DNA of 64,000 nt, taken from positions 620,001-684,000 of the forward strand of contig NZ_JAGGLR010000001.1 in NCBI RefSeq assembly GCF_017874715.1, read 5' to 3'. The notes under the pieces are model-generated. The model had not been told where the DNA came from. It made no database searches and saw only the letters and a program-made list of their open reading frames with translations. Within the stretch, counting starts at the first letter, position 1. Each line of letters opens with the position of its first letter. Below, piece by piece: positions 25,698 to 33,757 of this stretch. The position numbers and the translations under genes were made by a program. Source of the stretch: Streptomyces iranensis. Its GTDB lineage: Bacteria > Actinomycetota > Actinomycetes > Streptomycetales > Streptomycetaceae.

Positions 25698-25774
25698 GTG
25701 TATCGGCTCCTTGTTCTCCTCTGACCAGCCCTAACAGGCAAGGTCTGCATCGTCCAGCACTTTGTGCGGTGTCT

Positions 25775-27505
25775 TCAGCGCCTCGGCCGGTGATCGGGCG
25801 AGGTCGGGTTCCGCGTCGGCGCGGTGGTGTGTGGCCGTGCTGGCTGGTGCTGCTGCTTGGTGGTGCGTGTGCCGGTACGGGCTCGCGGTACGTCCGCCGG
25901 GAGACGACCGAGGTGGCGTAGCCGCCAGACCAGGACGTCGGTGACGCGGTCGGCAGTGTCCAGCTCACGCCATTCGACAGCCTGCTGCAGCAGGGTGCGG
26001 GGGTCGTGCCCGGCGCGCTCGGCCTGGTCGAGGGTGGCGACCAGGGCGTCCCAGCCGCGCTCGCGGCGAAGGCGGTCGGCCTGGTCGGGAAGGGCGGCTT
26101 CGACGGTGCCGGAGTGGCGGGTCCGCACGCGCTCGGGCAGGCGGTGCCCCTGGGCACGCATCGCCCGCATCGGCGCGGTCGCGGCGGTGCGGTAGGCCGT
26201 CCGGAGTTGGTCGGCGGCTTGCCGGGCGGCGGCGGCTTGCTGGGCGTGCTGGCGGGCGGCGTGCCAGCGGGCGGCGGCGACGGTGGCCAGGACCAGGGTG
26301 GACAGGAGCATGGCGGTCGCGCCGCCGTCTTCTCCTCGTCCCAGGGCGTTGCCGGCTCGGATGATGCCGCGCGCGGCGGAGCGGACGGCGCGGTCGTCGG
26401 CGCGTTCGGCGCGGGTGTGCCATCGGGTGGCGCGTTCGAAGGCGCGGGCTGCTTCGGTCACCTGCTGCCGGGTGGAGGCCGGAGAGGTCTGGGCGAGCGC
26501 GTCGAGGACCTCACCAACTCCGGAGAGGCGCGCGGCAGCCTCAGCTTCATCGTCGTCGGTGAGGACGAAGTTGGTGCGGTCCACGATGCCGGTGGCTTCG
26601 CGGCGAGCCCGTGCCGGGGACCCACCCTGACGAGGTCGGCTGACGGTTGGCTCGTCTTCGTCTTCTTCCGCGGGGCCGAGGCGTTGGCGGATCTTCGGGA
26701 GCGAGAGGTCGGGGGCGAGGCGGGAGCCGGGGAACCAGATCGGCTCGCCTGCGCGGTTGCGGTCGCCGGGAAGGGCCACCTTGTATCCGAGCACGTCGCC
26801 GGAGGGCGCGAGGCGCCGGTCGATGCGCACTCCGGCGTCGGTGAGACGGCGGAAGAACTCGGTTTCGTCCTCGGCTCCGGCCACGGCCTGGCGGACGTGG
26901 TCGTGCAGGAGTTCGCGGGAGGTGGCGGTGCGGCCTGCGCGTTCGGCCTTGGCGCGCTCGGCGCTGGTGGGACGCCTCGCAGCGGTGCCGTCCCCGGGAT
27001 TCAGTTGCTTGAGGCCGAAGTCGGCTTCGATGGCTCGGCATTCGGCCTGGGCGCGGTTGTAGTCGTTGTGGCGGCGTGGGGAGCGTCCGTCCTGGCGTTT
27101 GAGGGTGGCGACGATGTGGATGTGGTCGTCGGCGTGGCGCACGGCGATCCAGCGGCAGGCTTGGTCGTCGCCTTCTTCGGCAATGCCGGTGGCGTGGACG
27201 ACCCGGCGTGCGACTTCTGCCCACTCGGCGTCGCTCAGGTGCCGGTCGCCCGGATCGGTGCGGACGGGGCAATGCCATACATGCCGCTTCGGCCGGCGAT
27301 GCTCCGGCACCGCCTGCACCGGCAGATCGAGCCGCTCCTGCAACTGCTTGAGCGTCGCCTCCGGATCGCGGCCGGGGTCAGGTGCCAGCTCCAGCTGCCA
27401 GGAAGCGACCAGGTGCGCGTCGACGTGCTCGTCACGGCGGCCGGGACCGTAGAGGTAGGCGAGCAGGCCGTAGGTACGGCCGCCGAGGGAGATGTCGGGG
27501 ACCAC
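25775..27505 (-). CDS. Relaxase / mobilisation nuclease
   Basis: This 576-residue protein starts at GTG 27505, 4 bases after the mobC stop; the longer frame would overlap mobC. It would nick oriT and stay attached to the 5' end during transfer. The histidine motif is RHADDHIHIVATL, with His124, His128 and His130 as the metal site of MOB relaxases. An upstream HVWHCPVRTDPGDRHLSDAEW-type block matches family motif II. A Tyr near the N-terminus (Tyr12, Tyr18 or Tyr19) is the likely nucleophile. The last 300 residues are Ala/Arg-rich helices ending in a basic disordered tail (TKQQHQPARPHTTAPTRNPT), possibly the translocation signal. Confidence 0.85.
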   Translation of the reverse strand: MVPDISLGGRTYGLLAYLYGPGRRDEHVDAHLVASWQLELAPDPGRDPEATLKQLQERLDLPVQAVPEHRRPKRHVWHCPVRTDPGDRHLSDAEWAEVARRVVHATGIAEEGDDQACRWIAVRHADDHIHIVATLKRQDGRSPRRHNDYNRAQAECRAIEADFGLKQLNPGDGTAARRPTSAERAKAERAGRTATSRELLHDHVRQAVAGAEDETEFFRRLTDAGVRIDRRLAPSGDVLGYKVALPGDRNRAGEPIWFPGSRLAPDLSLPKIRQRLGPAEEDEDEPTVSRPRQGGSPARARREATGIVDRTNFVLTDDDEAEAAARLSGVGEVLDALAQTSPASTRQQVTEAARAFERATRWHTRAERADDRAVRSAARGIIRAGNALGRGEDGGATAMLLSTLVLATVAAARWHAARQHAQQAAAARQAADQLRTAYRTAATAPMRAMRAQGHRLPERVRTRHSGTVEAALPDQADRLRRERGWDALVATLDQAERAGHDPRTLLQQAVEWRELDTADRVTDVLVWRLRHLGRLPADVPRARTGTRTTKQQHQPARPHTTAPTRNPTSPDHRPRR

Positions 27506-27509
27506 GGCT

Positions 27510-28133
27510 TCAGCGCTTCGCGATCTCGGTGGCGGCGGCTTCGACGCGGGCGGCTGCCCGCAGCACACGAGCGATGGCGTCCTCGGCGTACGGGGCATCA
27601 CCGCCGCTGTTGAGCGCCTTGGCGACCTGGTTGAGGTTGTTGCCGACCCGGGCGAGCTGGGCGGACCCGCGCATCAGCTCCTCGACGACGGTGCGCTGGT
27701 CCATCAGCCACGTGTGCGGACCGTTCTGGGCGCGGGCCACGGCGACCGCGGCGTCGGCGAGGAAGCCAGCGACCCGCATGCCCATCGTGGTGGCGGCACG
27801 TTGCACGTCGGCGAGTTCGTCGGTGGTCAGGCGGATGCTGCGCACGCAGTCGCGCTGCTGGGACTGGCGTAGGCGCGGGCGCATGCGCGTCTCGCTCAGC
27901 GGCGCGTTCCCCTTCGGCTGCGATCCGCCCCCGGTCGCAGCCTGGTCCGGCACCCCCTGGTGCCGGACCTCCCCCGCCTCTCCTGGGACGGGGGCATGCC
28001 CTTGCGAAACTCCCTCGGCGGCTTGTCCGGCCAGGGAGTTTCGCAAGGTATAGCTTGCTCGGCCTCGTGCCGACTGGTCGTCCGGGCGGACCAGGTGGGC
28101 GGTATCCAAGGAGCGTGGCGGGGGCATCGTCAC
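27510..28133 (-). CDS. MobC-type relaxosome accessory protein
   Basis: The core from about residue 84 (MRPRLRQSQQRDCVRSIRLT, then DELADVQRAATTMGMRVAGF and LARVGNNLNQVAKALNSGG) is a typical ribbon-helix-helix plus helical MobC protein that helps the relaxase melt and bind oriT. The longest frame starts at GTG 28133, overlapping the upstream stop (GTGA). Its first 80 codons cross two inverted repeats and look low in coding character. A start near 27968, 27953 or 27884 would leave those repeats in an untranslated oriT region. Confidence 0.8.
   Translation of the reverse strand: MTMPPPRSLDTAHLVRPDDQSARGRASYTLRNSLAGQAAEGVSQGHAPVPGEAGEVRHQGVPDQAATGGGSQPKGNAPLSETRMRPRLRQSQQRDCVRSIRLTTDELADVQRAATTMGMRVAGFLADAAVAVARAQNGPHTWLMDQRTVVEELMRGSAQLARVGNNLNQVAKALNSGGDAPYAEDAIARVLRAAARVEAAATEIAKR
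27944..28047. other. Candidate oriT: two inverted repeats beside mobC
   Basis: A 15-bp perfect inverted repeat, CTTGCGAAACTCCCT at 28001-28015 and its complement at 28033-28047, has a 17-base spacer. Nearby, 27944-27954 and 27959-27969 form an 11-bp hairpin. Inverted repeats directly upstream of mobC and relaxase genes are the usual oriT layout, and the nick would be expected next to one arm. The repeats are seen directly; the oriT role is inferred. Confidence 0.6.
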
Positions 28134-28780
28134 CGTGCGCCGTCCTGACCCCGGAGGACGAGTCGACTCCAGTCCTCGACAGCGGCGTACACGGGGCCCA
28201 GCGCCCGACCGGCGTCGGTCAGCATGTACCCGGCACCGTGGTGGGTCCCCGTCCGAGTGACGACACCATCGCTCTGCAGCCGGGCCAACCTCCTTTGCAC
28301 GTGAGCAGTTCCTACGTGCAGTTCGCCAGCGATGTCGCGTGGACCGGCGGGCTCCATTGCGTCGAGAGCACAGACCGCGGCGGTGGACTGGCGCAGGCGC
28401 AGACGCTGCGCGGCGTCCTCAATACGTGCGGCAGCAACCGTGGTATCGAGCGTGAAGTGCGCGAGCGACCACTCTTCCAGAGCCAAGTGCACCGGCATGA
28501 CGGCATGGCCACGGGCCGTGAGTTGGTATGAGATGTCCGTGTGGTCACCGGTGCGGGTGACCAGCCCCGCGATGTGCATCTCGTTGAGCGGCTTGTACAC
28601 GTTGGTGATGAATGGCAGCGCCCTGGCGATGTCGCATCCGCGCAGGGGAGTTAGTTGTTGAGGCAGCGTATGGATGATCCAGCTGGTCCATTGCCGTGCT
28701 AGGAGGCGCAGAGCGTGTTCCACGCGCTGCGCATCAATGGCGCAGAGCTTCGGGGCGGTGTGCCGGGCGGTGGTGGGCAT
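28130..28780 (-). CDS. Tandem winged-helix (HxlR-like) regulator
   Basis: ATG 28780 (MPTTARHTAPK) follows AAGGAGAC. The product has 216 residues. It contains two winged helices: RVEHALRLLARQWTSWIIHT ... DISYQLTARGHAVMPVHLAL, and RLRLRQSTAAVCALDAMEPA ... HGAGYMLTDAGRALGPVYAA. HxlR proteins normally have one such domain and act as dimers, so this looks like an internal duplication. It overlaps mobC by 4 bases and may regulate the mobilisation operon. The broken gene at 22526 is its paralogue. Confidence 0.75.
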   Translation of the reverse strand: MPTTARHTAPKLCAIDAQRVEHALRLLARQWTSWIIHTLPQQLTPLRGCDIARALPFITNVYKPLNEMHIAGLVTRTGDHTDISYQLTARGHAVMPVHLALEEWSLAHFTLDTTVAAARIEDAAQRLRLRQSTAAVCALDAMEPAGPRDIAGELHVGTAHVQRRLARLQSDGVVTRTGTHHGAGYMLTDAGRALGPVYAAVEDWSRLVLRGQDGAR

Positions 28781-28818
28781 GGTGATGTCTCCTTCACGGC
28801 GGGCGGGGGTGGGGAGTC

Positions 28819-29058
28819 TCAGCGTCGGTGTCTCACGGTCTGAACCGTCGAACCGTTCCTCCGAACGGCGCGGAGTAGTTCGGCGATGTAGTCGAGGGCG
28901 AGGACGGGGTGGTGCAGCGTGTGGGGCGTGCTGGACGGTGTTCGCCACACCGTCCAGCTCTCGTCCGGGCCGGACTGCGCACGGTGTAGGTGGCCCTGAG
29001 CGGACAGGACGGTGAGCCAGGCGTCGATCTCGTCATTGGTGGGTGGCGTGGTACGCAC
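28819..29058 (-). CDS. Small hypothetical protein, 79 residues
   Basis: GTG 29058 follows GAGGAGATC. The product (RTTPPTNDEIDAWLTVLSAQ ... VWRTPSSTPHTLHHPVLALD) is a compact helical domain followed by YIAELLRAVRRNGSTVQ. It lies between the DUF2637 and winged-helix genes in the minus-strand operon. No family is recognised. Confidence 0.55.
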   Translation of the reverse strand: MRTTPPTNDEIDAWLTVLSAQGHLHRAQSGPDESWTVWRTPSSTPHTLHHPVLALDYIAELLRAVRRNGSTVQTVRHRR

Positions 29059-29203
29059 GGCGGGATCTCCTCTGCGCGGGCAGAAGTGGCTGGAGATGGG
29101 TGAAGTGACCGGCAGCGGACACCCCGCTGGCGGTGTCCGGAGTGACCGCGGGATCGGTCTCCGGGGTGGCCGGGCGGGGTGTCCGCCGGGCGGCTTCGCG
29201 CGG

Positions 29204-30190
29204 TCAGCCGGTGGGACGGAGCGTCCGCTTGTCCGCCTCGGCACGGAGCTGCTGCATCAGTTCGGTCAGCCGGTGGTTGGACAGCGGGCGGCCCTGTCCC
29301 CGGATGGCGTCAGCGACGACCTTGCGGGTCAGCTTCCCGGCGTCGGTGACCGCGCGGCGGGCGATCGGCAGCAGTTCGTCCGCCTCACCGGCGGTGGCCG
29401 ATTCCGCCGCTCCAGGCTCCTCGTCCGGGCCGGGCGCCGGAGTGGCCGGGGTCGGGTGGCTGGATCTGGCGCCCGGCTCTCCGCCCAGGTCAGTGCCTCG
29501 GCTCTCGTGCTCCGGGGTGGCTTCAGACTCGGTGACCGGCTCGTCGCTCGGGGCGTCCGGGCCGGGGGTGTCCGGTCCCGGGCGGATGGCTGCACGACGG
29601 TCGGGGACACCGGCGGACAGCGCGGGTGACCGGTGACCGGTGACCGGCCAGGCGGTGTCCCCACCGATCGAGGTGTCCGGGGTTCCTGCAGTGACGCGCT
29701 CCGTCCGGACACCTGCCATGACCGAGGTCTCCTGGGTGGCGGGGTGACCGGACTGGGCGGCAGCACGGCGGGCGATGAGGATGTAGAGGTGGACGGCTCC
29801 GGCCAGAGCGAGCGGGGCGAGGGTGGACAGCACGCCGACCGTGACGTCCCCGAGCCGTAGCCCGCCACCGCCGGTCTGGTCATTGAGGCGGACGGCGTGC
29901 AGGGCGTTGGCCCAGATACTGGCCGCCGTGGCGGTGCCGAAGAGCAGCCACACGTAGCAGCGGGCGGCGAGCGAGGCGGTGCGCATCACCAGTAGGGCGC
30001 GCACCCCGTAGCCGATGAACCCGTCGATCACCAGCGGAAAGATCCACGTCAGTGGCCCCCGGATGTGGATGGCCACGGCCATCTGCTGCAAGGCGTCATA
30101 GGACAAGGCACATCCTGCGGCGCCGAGGGCGATGATGGCGGCGCGGTCCCAGCCGGTGATGCGCGCGGGGAGCGGTTCGGTGTGGGTCAC
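29204..30190 (-). CDS. DUF2637 membrane protein
   Basis: GTG 30190 overlaps the WhiB-like stop (GTGA). The product has 328 residues. The N-terminal half is the conserved DUF2637 region with four helices, including GCALSYDALQQMAVAIHIRG, PLVIDGFIGYGVRALLVM and GTATAASIWANALHAVRLN. The C-terminal half is a long Pro/Ser/Glu-rich linker followed by a helix-turn-helix-like segment (GKLTRKVVADAIRGQGRPLS). The family is common on streptomycete conjugative elements, perhaps serving DNA spread or segregation at the membrane. That role is inferred. Confidence 0.75.
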   Translation of the reverse strand: MTHTEPLPARITGWDRAAIIALGAAGCALSYDALQQMAVAIHIRGPLTWIFPLVIDGFIGYGVRALLVMRTASLAARCYVWLLFGTATAASIWANALHAVRLNDQTGGGGLRLGDVTVGVLSTLAPLALAGAVHLYILIARRAAAQSGHPATQETSVMAGVRTERVTAGTPDTSIGGDTAWPVTGHRSPALSAGVPDRRAAIRPGPDTPGPDAPSDEPVTESEATPEHESRGTDLGGEPGARSSHPTPATPAPGPDEEPGAAESATAGEADELLPIARRAVTDAGKLTRKVVADAIRGQGRPLSNHRLTELMQQLRAEADKRTLRPTG

Positions 30191-30735
30191 GCGGCCGTCC
30201 CGAGGTCGTCGCGGCTGGTCCGGGCGGCTCCCAGGGCCTGGTCGGCGTTGCTGTCGACTGCGCGGTTGCGGATCTCGCGGCGGGCCTGCCGGTAGCGCTT
30301 TTCCGCGTGCTCTTCGGTGACCTTGAGTAGCCGGGCGAGTCGGGCGGCAGGGATACCGGCCTGGTAGGCAGAGCGGGTGACCGCGCGGCGTTCGGCGTCG
30401 GTGAGATGGATGTCGCGCCCGGCGAGGGTGGCGTTGACGCGGACGTAGTCGAGGCGGCGAGGCAGGTTGCGGTGCAGCGGTTCGCGCTCCTCCTCGGTCA
30501 TCCCGCCCCGGATGCCCTCGCGGTCTCCGGCCTCCAAAGCGGCGTCCAGGCAGGTCTGGAGGACCGGGCACTGGGCGCAGAGGGCCTTGGCGGCGCGGAT
30601 GCGGTCCATCTCATCCGGCTCCGGGAAGAAGATCTCCGGGTCGACCGGGTGGGCTGCGGTGGGCAGGCAGGCGGCCTGGTTGTGCCAGGTGTGGTCGCCG
30701 AGGGTGCGCGGCTCGGCGGTCTGGTTGTCGTGCAT
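30187..30735 (-). CDS. WhiB-like iron-sulfur regulator with a C-terminal extension
   Basis: ATG 30735 follows CGGAGAACG. Four cysteines (23, 53, 56, 62) fit the C-x29-C-x2-C-x5-C cluster ligand pattern of Wbl proteins. The following turn reads GIRGG rather than the usual G(V/I)WGG, so the Trp needed for sigma-factor contact is replaced. About 90 extra residues continue beyond the Wbl core and contain a helix-turn-helix-like part (RLARLLKVTEEHAEKRYRQA), suggesting its own DNA binding. It lies in the replication-mobilisation operon and probably tunes it. Confidence 0.8.
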   Translation of the reverse strand: MHDNQTAEPRTLGDHTWHNQAACLPTAAHPVDPEIFFPEPDEMDRIRAAKALCAQCPVLQTCLDAALEAGDREGIRGGMTEEEREPLHRNLPRRLDYVRVNATLAGRDIHLTDAERRAVTRSAYQAGIPAARLARLLKVTEEHAEKRYRQARREIRNRAVDSNADQALGAARTSRDDLGTAA

Positions 30736-30828
30736 GAAGTCGTTCTCCGATCGGCCCCGGGGCGAATTCGGGCAGGCGCGGGCCCGGGGTGTGGTGCGTG
30801 AAGGGAGTCGGTGAAGGAAGTCGCGCGG

Positions 30829-31536
30829 TCAGGCGACGGTGAGGCGGCGACGCTCGGCGGCGAGGGCCCTTCTGCGGTCCGGGCCGTCGAGGATGACCTT
30901 GTCGGTCATCTCGGTCAGTCGGGAGGCGACGCGGTCACCGATGTGATTGCGCAGGTCGACCATGCCGAGGTTGGTGGTCACCAGCGTCGGGAGCATGGCG
31001 GTGTAGCGGCGATCGACCAGCCGCATCGTGATCTCCTCCGTCCACTCGCTGCTCTTCGCGGCGCCGAGGTCGTCGATGATCAGCAGCGGGCAGCGAGCCA
31101 GGTCCTGCAGTTCGCGCTCGCCGTCGCTGCCCTGGCGGGGTCGGAGTTCGGCGTACAGGTCGGCGGCGGTGGTCGCCTTCCACCGCAGGCGGACCCCGGC
31201 GGCAAGCAGCGAGCGGACCGCGCCGTACGCCTGGTGGGTCTTGCCGGTGCCGGTGGTGCCGACGATCAGCAACGACCGGCCCTGCGCGATGCCCGGGGCG
31301 CCTTGTGGTCCTCGGCGCCCGGCGGCGGCGACCTCGTCCACCCAGGCGGCGACGGCCGGGTGGTCTGCGACGGCGTCCTGGTAGCGGGCGGGGATGCGGG
31401 CCTGGGCCGCTTCCAGCGCGGGGCTGGGCTCGGCCCCGTCGGTGACCGGGGTGTTCGGGTCGATGCCTCGGGCCTTGAGGATGCCGGTCAGGCGGCGGGC
31501 GATGCCGCCGACGGGCTGGGCATCGTGATCGCGCAT
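30829..31536 (-). CDS. DnaC/IstB-like AAA+ ATPase
   Basis: ATG 31536 overlaps the rep stop (TGATG) and follows GAGGAG; GTG 31539 is an alternative. The product has 235 residues. Walker A is GTTGTGKT (93-100), Walker B LLIIDDLGA (151-159), sensor 1 PTLVTTNLGM and arginine finger region GDRVASRLTEM. This is the helicase-loader family. Paired with the Rep-like gene upstream, it probably loads the host DnaB helicase at the element's origin. IstB transposition helpers share the fold, but no transposase is nearby. Confidence 0.85.
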   Translation of the reverse strand: MRDHDAQPVGGIARRLTGILKARGIDPNTPVTDGAEPSPALEAAQARIPARYQDAVADHPAVAAWVDEVAAAGRRGPQGAPGIAQGRSLLIVGTTGTGKTHQAYGAVRSLLAAGVRLRWKATTAADLYAELRPRQGSDGERELQDLARCPLLIIDDLGAAKSSEWTEEITMRLVDRRYTAMLPTLVTTNLGMVDLRNHIGDRVASRLTEMTDKVILDGPDRRRALAAERRRLTVA

Positions 31537-32498
31537 CACAGCTCCTCGGCGTAGGCGGTGGCAGGGTCGGCGGGGTTGGCCCAGGCCCGGTGACCGCGCA
31601 CGGTATTCGCGGATTCCGGCCGCACCAAGCCGCCCGTGGGGGCGGAGGTGGCGTTCATCGCCTCGTGCACCAGGCTCGGCAGGGTGCTCGGGTGCAGCCC
31701 CTTGGCCCGGTGGCGGGCCAGCCCGGCGCGGATGTGCTCGGGGTCAATGCCCTCCTTCAGCAGCTTGGCGACCTCGCGGCCGAGGTGCCCGAGCACCCCG
31801 TTCGGCGGCCGGTGCGCACAGGAGGCGGCGTACTCGCCGATGAGCTGCTGGGTGGAGACGGACTCCGGGGCGGGGGCGCTTGCGCCCCCCGAAGGGGGAG
31901 ATCCTAGATCCACGTTCCTAGGTCCTAGATCCGGATGGTGAGGGCTCACGGAGGGCTCACCGTTTCCTCCGTGAGGACTCACTGAGGGCTCACTGAATGT
32001 GAGCTGACCTGCTGTTTCGTCGTTCACGGCGCCCTCATGCGCTGCTTCGTGAGGACTCACTGAGCCCGCAGTGAGTCCTCCGCGGTCCTTCTGTGACGAC
32101 TCATGGAGGGCCCCCCGAGTCTGCGCCGCATCCTCCGTAGAGGGCTGCTCGGCGTCGTGAACCGGGCAGCCGGGATGACGGATGCCGCTCGGCCGGTTGA
32201 TCTTCTGGTGCTTGGCGAAGGTGAGAATGTGCAGGTAGCGCTTACCGTCCTGGCCTTCGTAGCGGCAGATCAACCCGGCGCCAGCCAGCTGGGTCAAGTC
32301 GCCCTCGACACCGACCGGGCCGTGCTCGGGGCGCAGGGACCACAGCAATCCGGCGATCACTGCGGGCTGGTCACGGAAACGGCCGCGGTCGTCGGCCTGA
32401 GTCAGCAGTCCGAAGAACGTCCGCTCCGCGTGCACGCTCACCTCGGCGAGCGACTCCGAGGCGAATGCCTCGGGCTTGATGGTGCGGATCCTCGCCAC
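31536..32498 (-). CDS. Replication-initiator-like protein (phage replisome-organiser type)
   Basis: GTG 32498 sits one base after an upstream stop. The product has 320 residues. The N-terminal 95 residues form a winged-helix-like domain (MARIRTIKPEAFASESLAEV ... LIGLICRYEGQDGKRYLHI-type core ... FAKHQKINRPS) seen in phage and plasmid replication organisers. The middle is a low-complexity region with repeated SVSPH peptides, encoded by the iteron-like DNA repeats. The C-terminal domain (STQQLIGEYAASCAHRPPNG ... HPSTLPSLVHEAMNA) is helical. Followed by a DnaC-like ATPase, it matches an initiator-loader pair. Confidence 0.75.
   Translation of the reverse strand: MARIRTIKPEAFASESLAEVSVHAERTFFGLLTQADDRGRFRDQPAVIAGLLWSLRPEHGPVGVEGDLTQLAGAGLICRYEGQDGKRYLHILTFAKHQKINRPSGIRHPGCPVHDAEQPSTEDAAQTRGALHESSQKDRGGLTAGSVSPHEAAHEGAVNDETAGQLTFSEPSVSPHGGNGEPSVSPHHPDLGPRNVDLGSPPSGGASAPAPESVSTQQLIGEYAASCAHRPPNGVLGHLGREVAKLLKEGIDPEHIRAGLARHRAKGLHPSTLPSLVHEAMNATSAPTGGLVRPESANTVRGHRAWANPADPATAYAEEL
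31938..32108. repeat. Iteron-like repeats inside rep, candidate replication origin
   Basis: Copies related to GTGAGGACTCACTGAG start at 31938, 31949, 31971, 31982, 32049 and 32093, with an inverted copy at about 32069-32080. The exact 16-mer occurs at 31971 and 32049. The first four start 0, 11, 33 and 44 bases apart, that is on one face of the helix, and the core GTGAG-N2-CTCAC is itself palindromic. An initiator that binds repeats within its own gene is known from lambdoid phages (O protein). The origin role is inferred. Confidence 0.65.
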
Positions 32499-32499
32499 G

Positions 32500-32739
32500 T
32501 CAGCACCCCCGCTCTGCGATCGCCATGACGGAGCCGCGAAGGCGAGGGCCGGGGATCAGGTCGAAGCCGTACGTATCGCGGCGGGCAGCCGCCACGGGTG
32601 CCGCGGGGTGGAGCCGGGGTGCGGCGGGGCGATGGGGGGTGGCGTGGAACCTGGCGGTGCCGGGGACCACGGCAGCCAGGCGACGGTGTCGACCACCGTC
32701 CTCGGTGAAGCTTGGTCGTCCGCTGTCGCGCGCGGGCAT
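32500..32739 (-). CDS. Small basic ORF at the head of the replication operon
   Basis: ATG 32739 follows AAGGA and encodes 79 residues (MPARDSGRPSFTEDGGRHRR ... GFDLIPGPRLRGSVMAIAER). Its stop is one base from the rep start, so the two are probably coupled. The product is Arg/Pro-rich and unlike any family I know. It may be a leader gene or a small regulator. The 476 bases upstream of it, to 33215, hold only the operator repeats I describe. Confidence 0.45.
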   Translation of the reverse strand: MPARDSGRPSFTEDGGRHRRLAAVVPGTARFHATPHRPAAPRLHPAAPVAAARRDTYGFDLIPGPRLRGSVMAIAERGC

Positions 32740-33063
32740 GCGACTATCCTTCGTTCGGAGTGAGCGGTCTGCCGTCTCGTGGAAAGGGTCCGGCCGAACC
32801 GCTTGATGATGAATCCGCATCCCTATTGGGAGGCGGGCCCGGCGTCTGGGAGCGGCTAACTCCCAGGCGTCGGTTCTCCTCTTGGGCTCTGTTGGTCCAG
32901 TGAACGCAGCGGCGCCTATGGCATCGGCCTCCTTCTCTTCGGCCCTTCCCGGTGCGCCTCGCCTTGCGGCGGACCAGCAACATATGGACGCATCGCTGGA
33001 AGATCCACTCGCGTTCGGCCTCCGGATGCTGCGGTTCCTCGGACTAGGCAACCTGAAGTCGGT

Positions 33064-33173
33064 CATTTTCGTCAGTGGACACCGACAAGAAGACCATAGA
33101 CTCACAGAGACGGCCGGTGCCAACTGACGAAAATGGCTCCAGTCCGAGGGCGCGTGTATCCTTTTCGCCAGTT
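33064..33173. promoter_or_regulatory. Three operator-like sites upstream of the XRE gene
   Basis: CATTTTCGTCAGT at 33064-33076 recurs as an exact inverted copy at 33123-33135. A third, imperfect copy (TTTTCGCCAGTT) lies at 33162-33173, about 43 bases before the XRE start. The sites sit between the replication operon and the XRE gene and could let the XRE protein control both. The repeats are seen directly; the binding partner is inferred. Confidence 0.55.
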
Positions 33174-33215
33174 GATGATCCAGCCGACACGTAGCCCACG
33201 AGAAGGTGACCGAGG

Positions 33216-33659
33216 ATGAGCGAAGAAACACCGGAGGAGCCGCTCACCCTCGACCAGAAGATCGACCACCTCTTCAAGACGGTTCACCCCAAGAACCGGG
33301 GCCCCTACAGCCACGAAGAGGTCGCCTCCGCCATCAAGAAGTCCGGCGGGCCCACCATCTCCGCCAGTTACATCTGGCAGCTGCGCACGGGCGGCAAGAA
33401 CAACCCGACCATGAGACACCTGGAGGCATTGGCCGGGTTCTTCGGCGTCTCGCCGGCGTACTTCTTTGACGACGAGAGCTCCAAGCGGATCGCCGCCGAA
33501 CTATCCATGCTGGCCTCCATGCGCGACAACCGGGTACGCGAGGTCGCACTGAGAGCCAACGGCCTGTCCGGGGAAACCCTCGACCTCATCCAGGGATTCA
33601 TCGAACGTGCCCGAGCCCTCGAGGGCCTCAAGGACGGCGAAACGCCGCCCACCGACTGA
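33216..33659 (+). CDS. XRE-family helix-turn-helix regulator
   Basis: ATG 33216 follows a GAGG site. The 147-residue product has an N-terminal XRE domain (about 10-85: YSHEEVASAIKKSGGPTISA, SYIWQLRTGGKNNPTMRHLE, LAGFFGVSPAYFFDDE) and a helical C-terminus (VREVALRANGLSGETLDLIQ). It is followed by an ImmA/IrrE-type protease gene, the usual pair in which the protease cleaves the repressor to switch an element on. Three operator-like repeats lie directly upstream. Confidence 0.85.
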   Translation: MSEETPEEPLTLDQKIDHLFKTVHPKNRGPYSHEEVASAIKKSGGPTISASYIWQLRTGGKNNPTMRHLEALAGFFGVSPAYFFDDESSKRIAAELSMLASMRDNRVREVALRANGLSGETLDLIQGFIERARALEGLKDGETPPTD

Positions 33660-33757
33660 TCACGATCAGCAACCACCCAGGCGCTTGCACCCAGGACGTG
33701 ACGGACCTCATGTCAGCGCCGCCCCTCGCCTCACCAGTACAGGATCTGCGCCACATC

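Noticed and set aside
26006..27613. A 535-codon plus-strand frame over the relaxase
   Set aside because: It is a shadow frame. The minus strand has the relaxase histidine motif and fits the operon.
30829..31536. IstB helper of an insertion sequence
   Set aside because: No IstA transposase or terminal inverted repeats are nearby, and the gene is coupled to a Rep-like gene, so a DnaC-type loader fits better.
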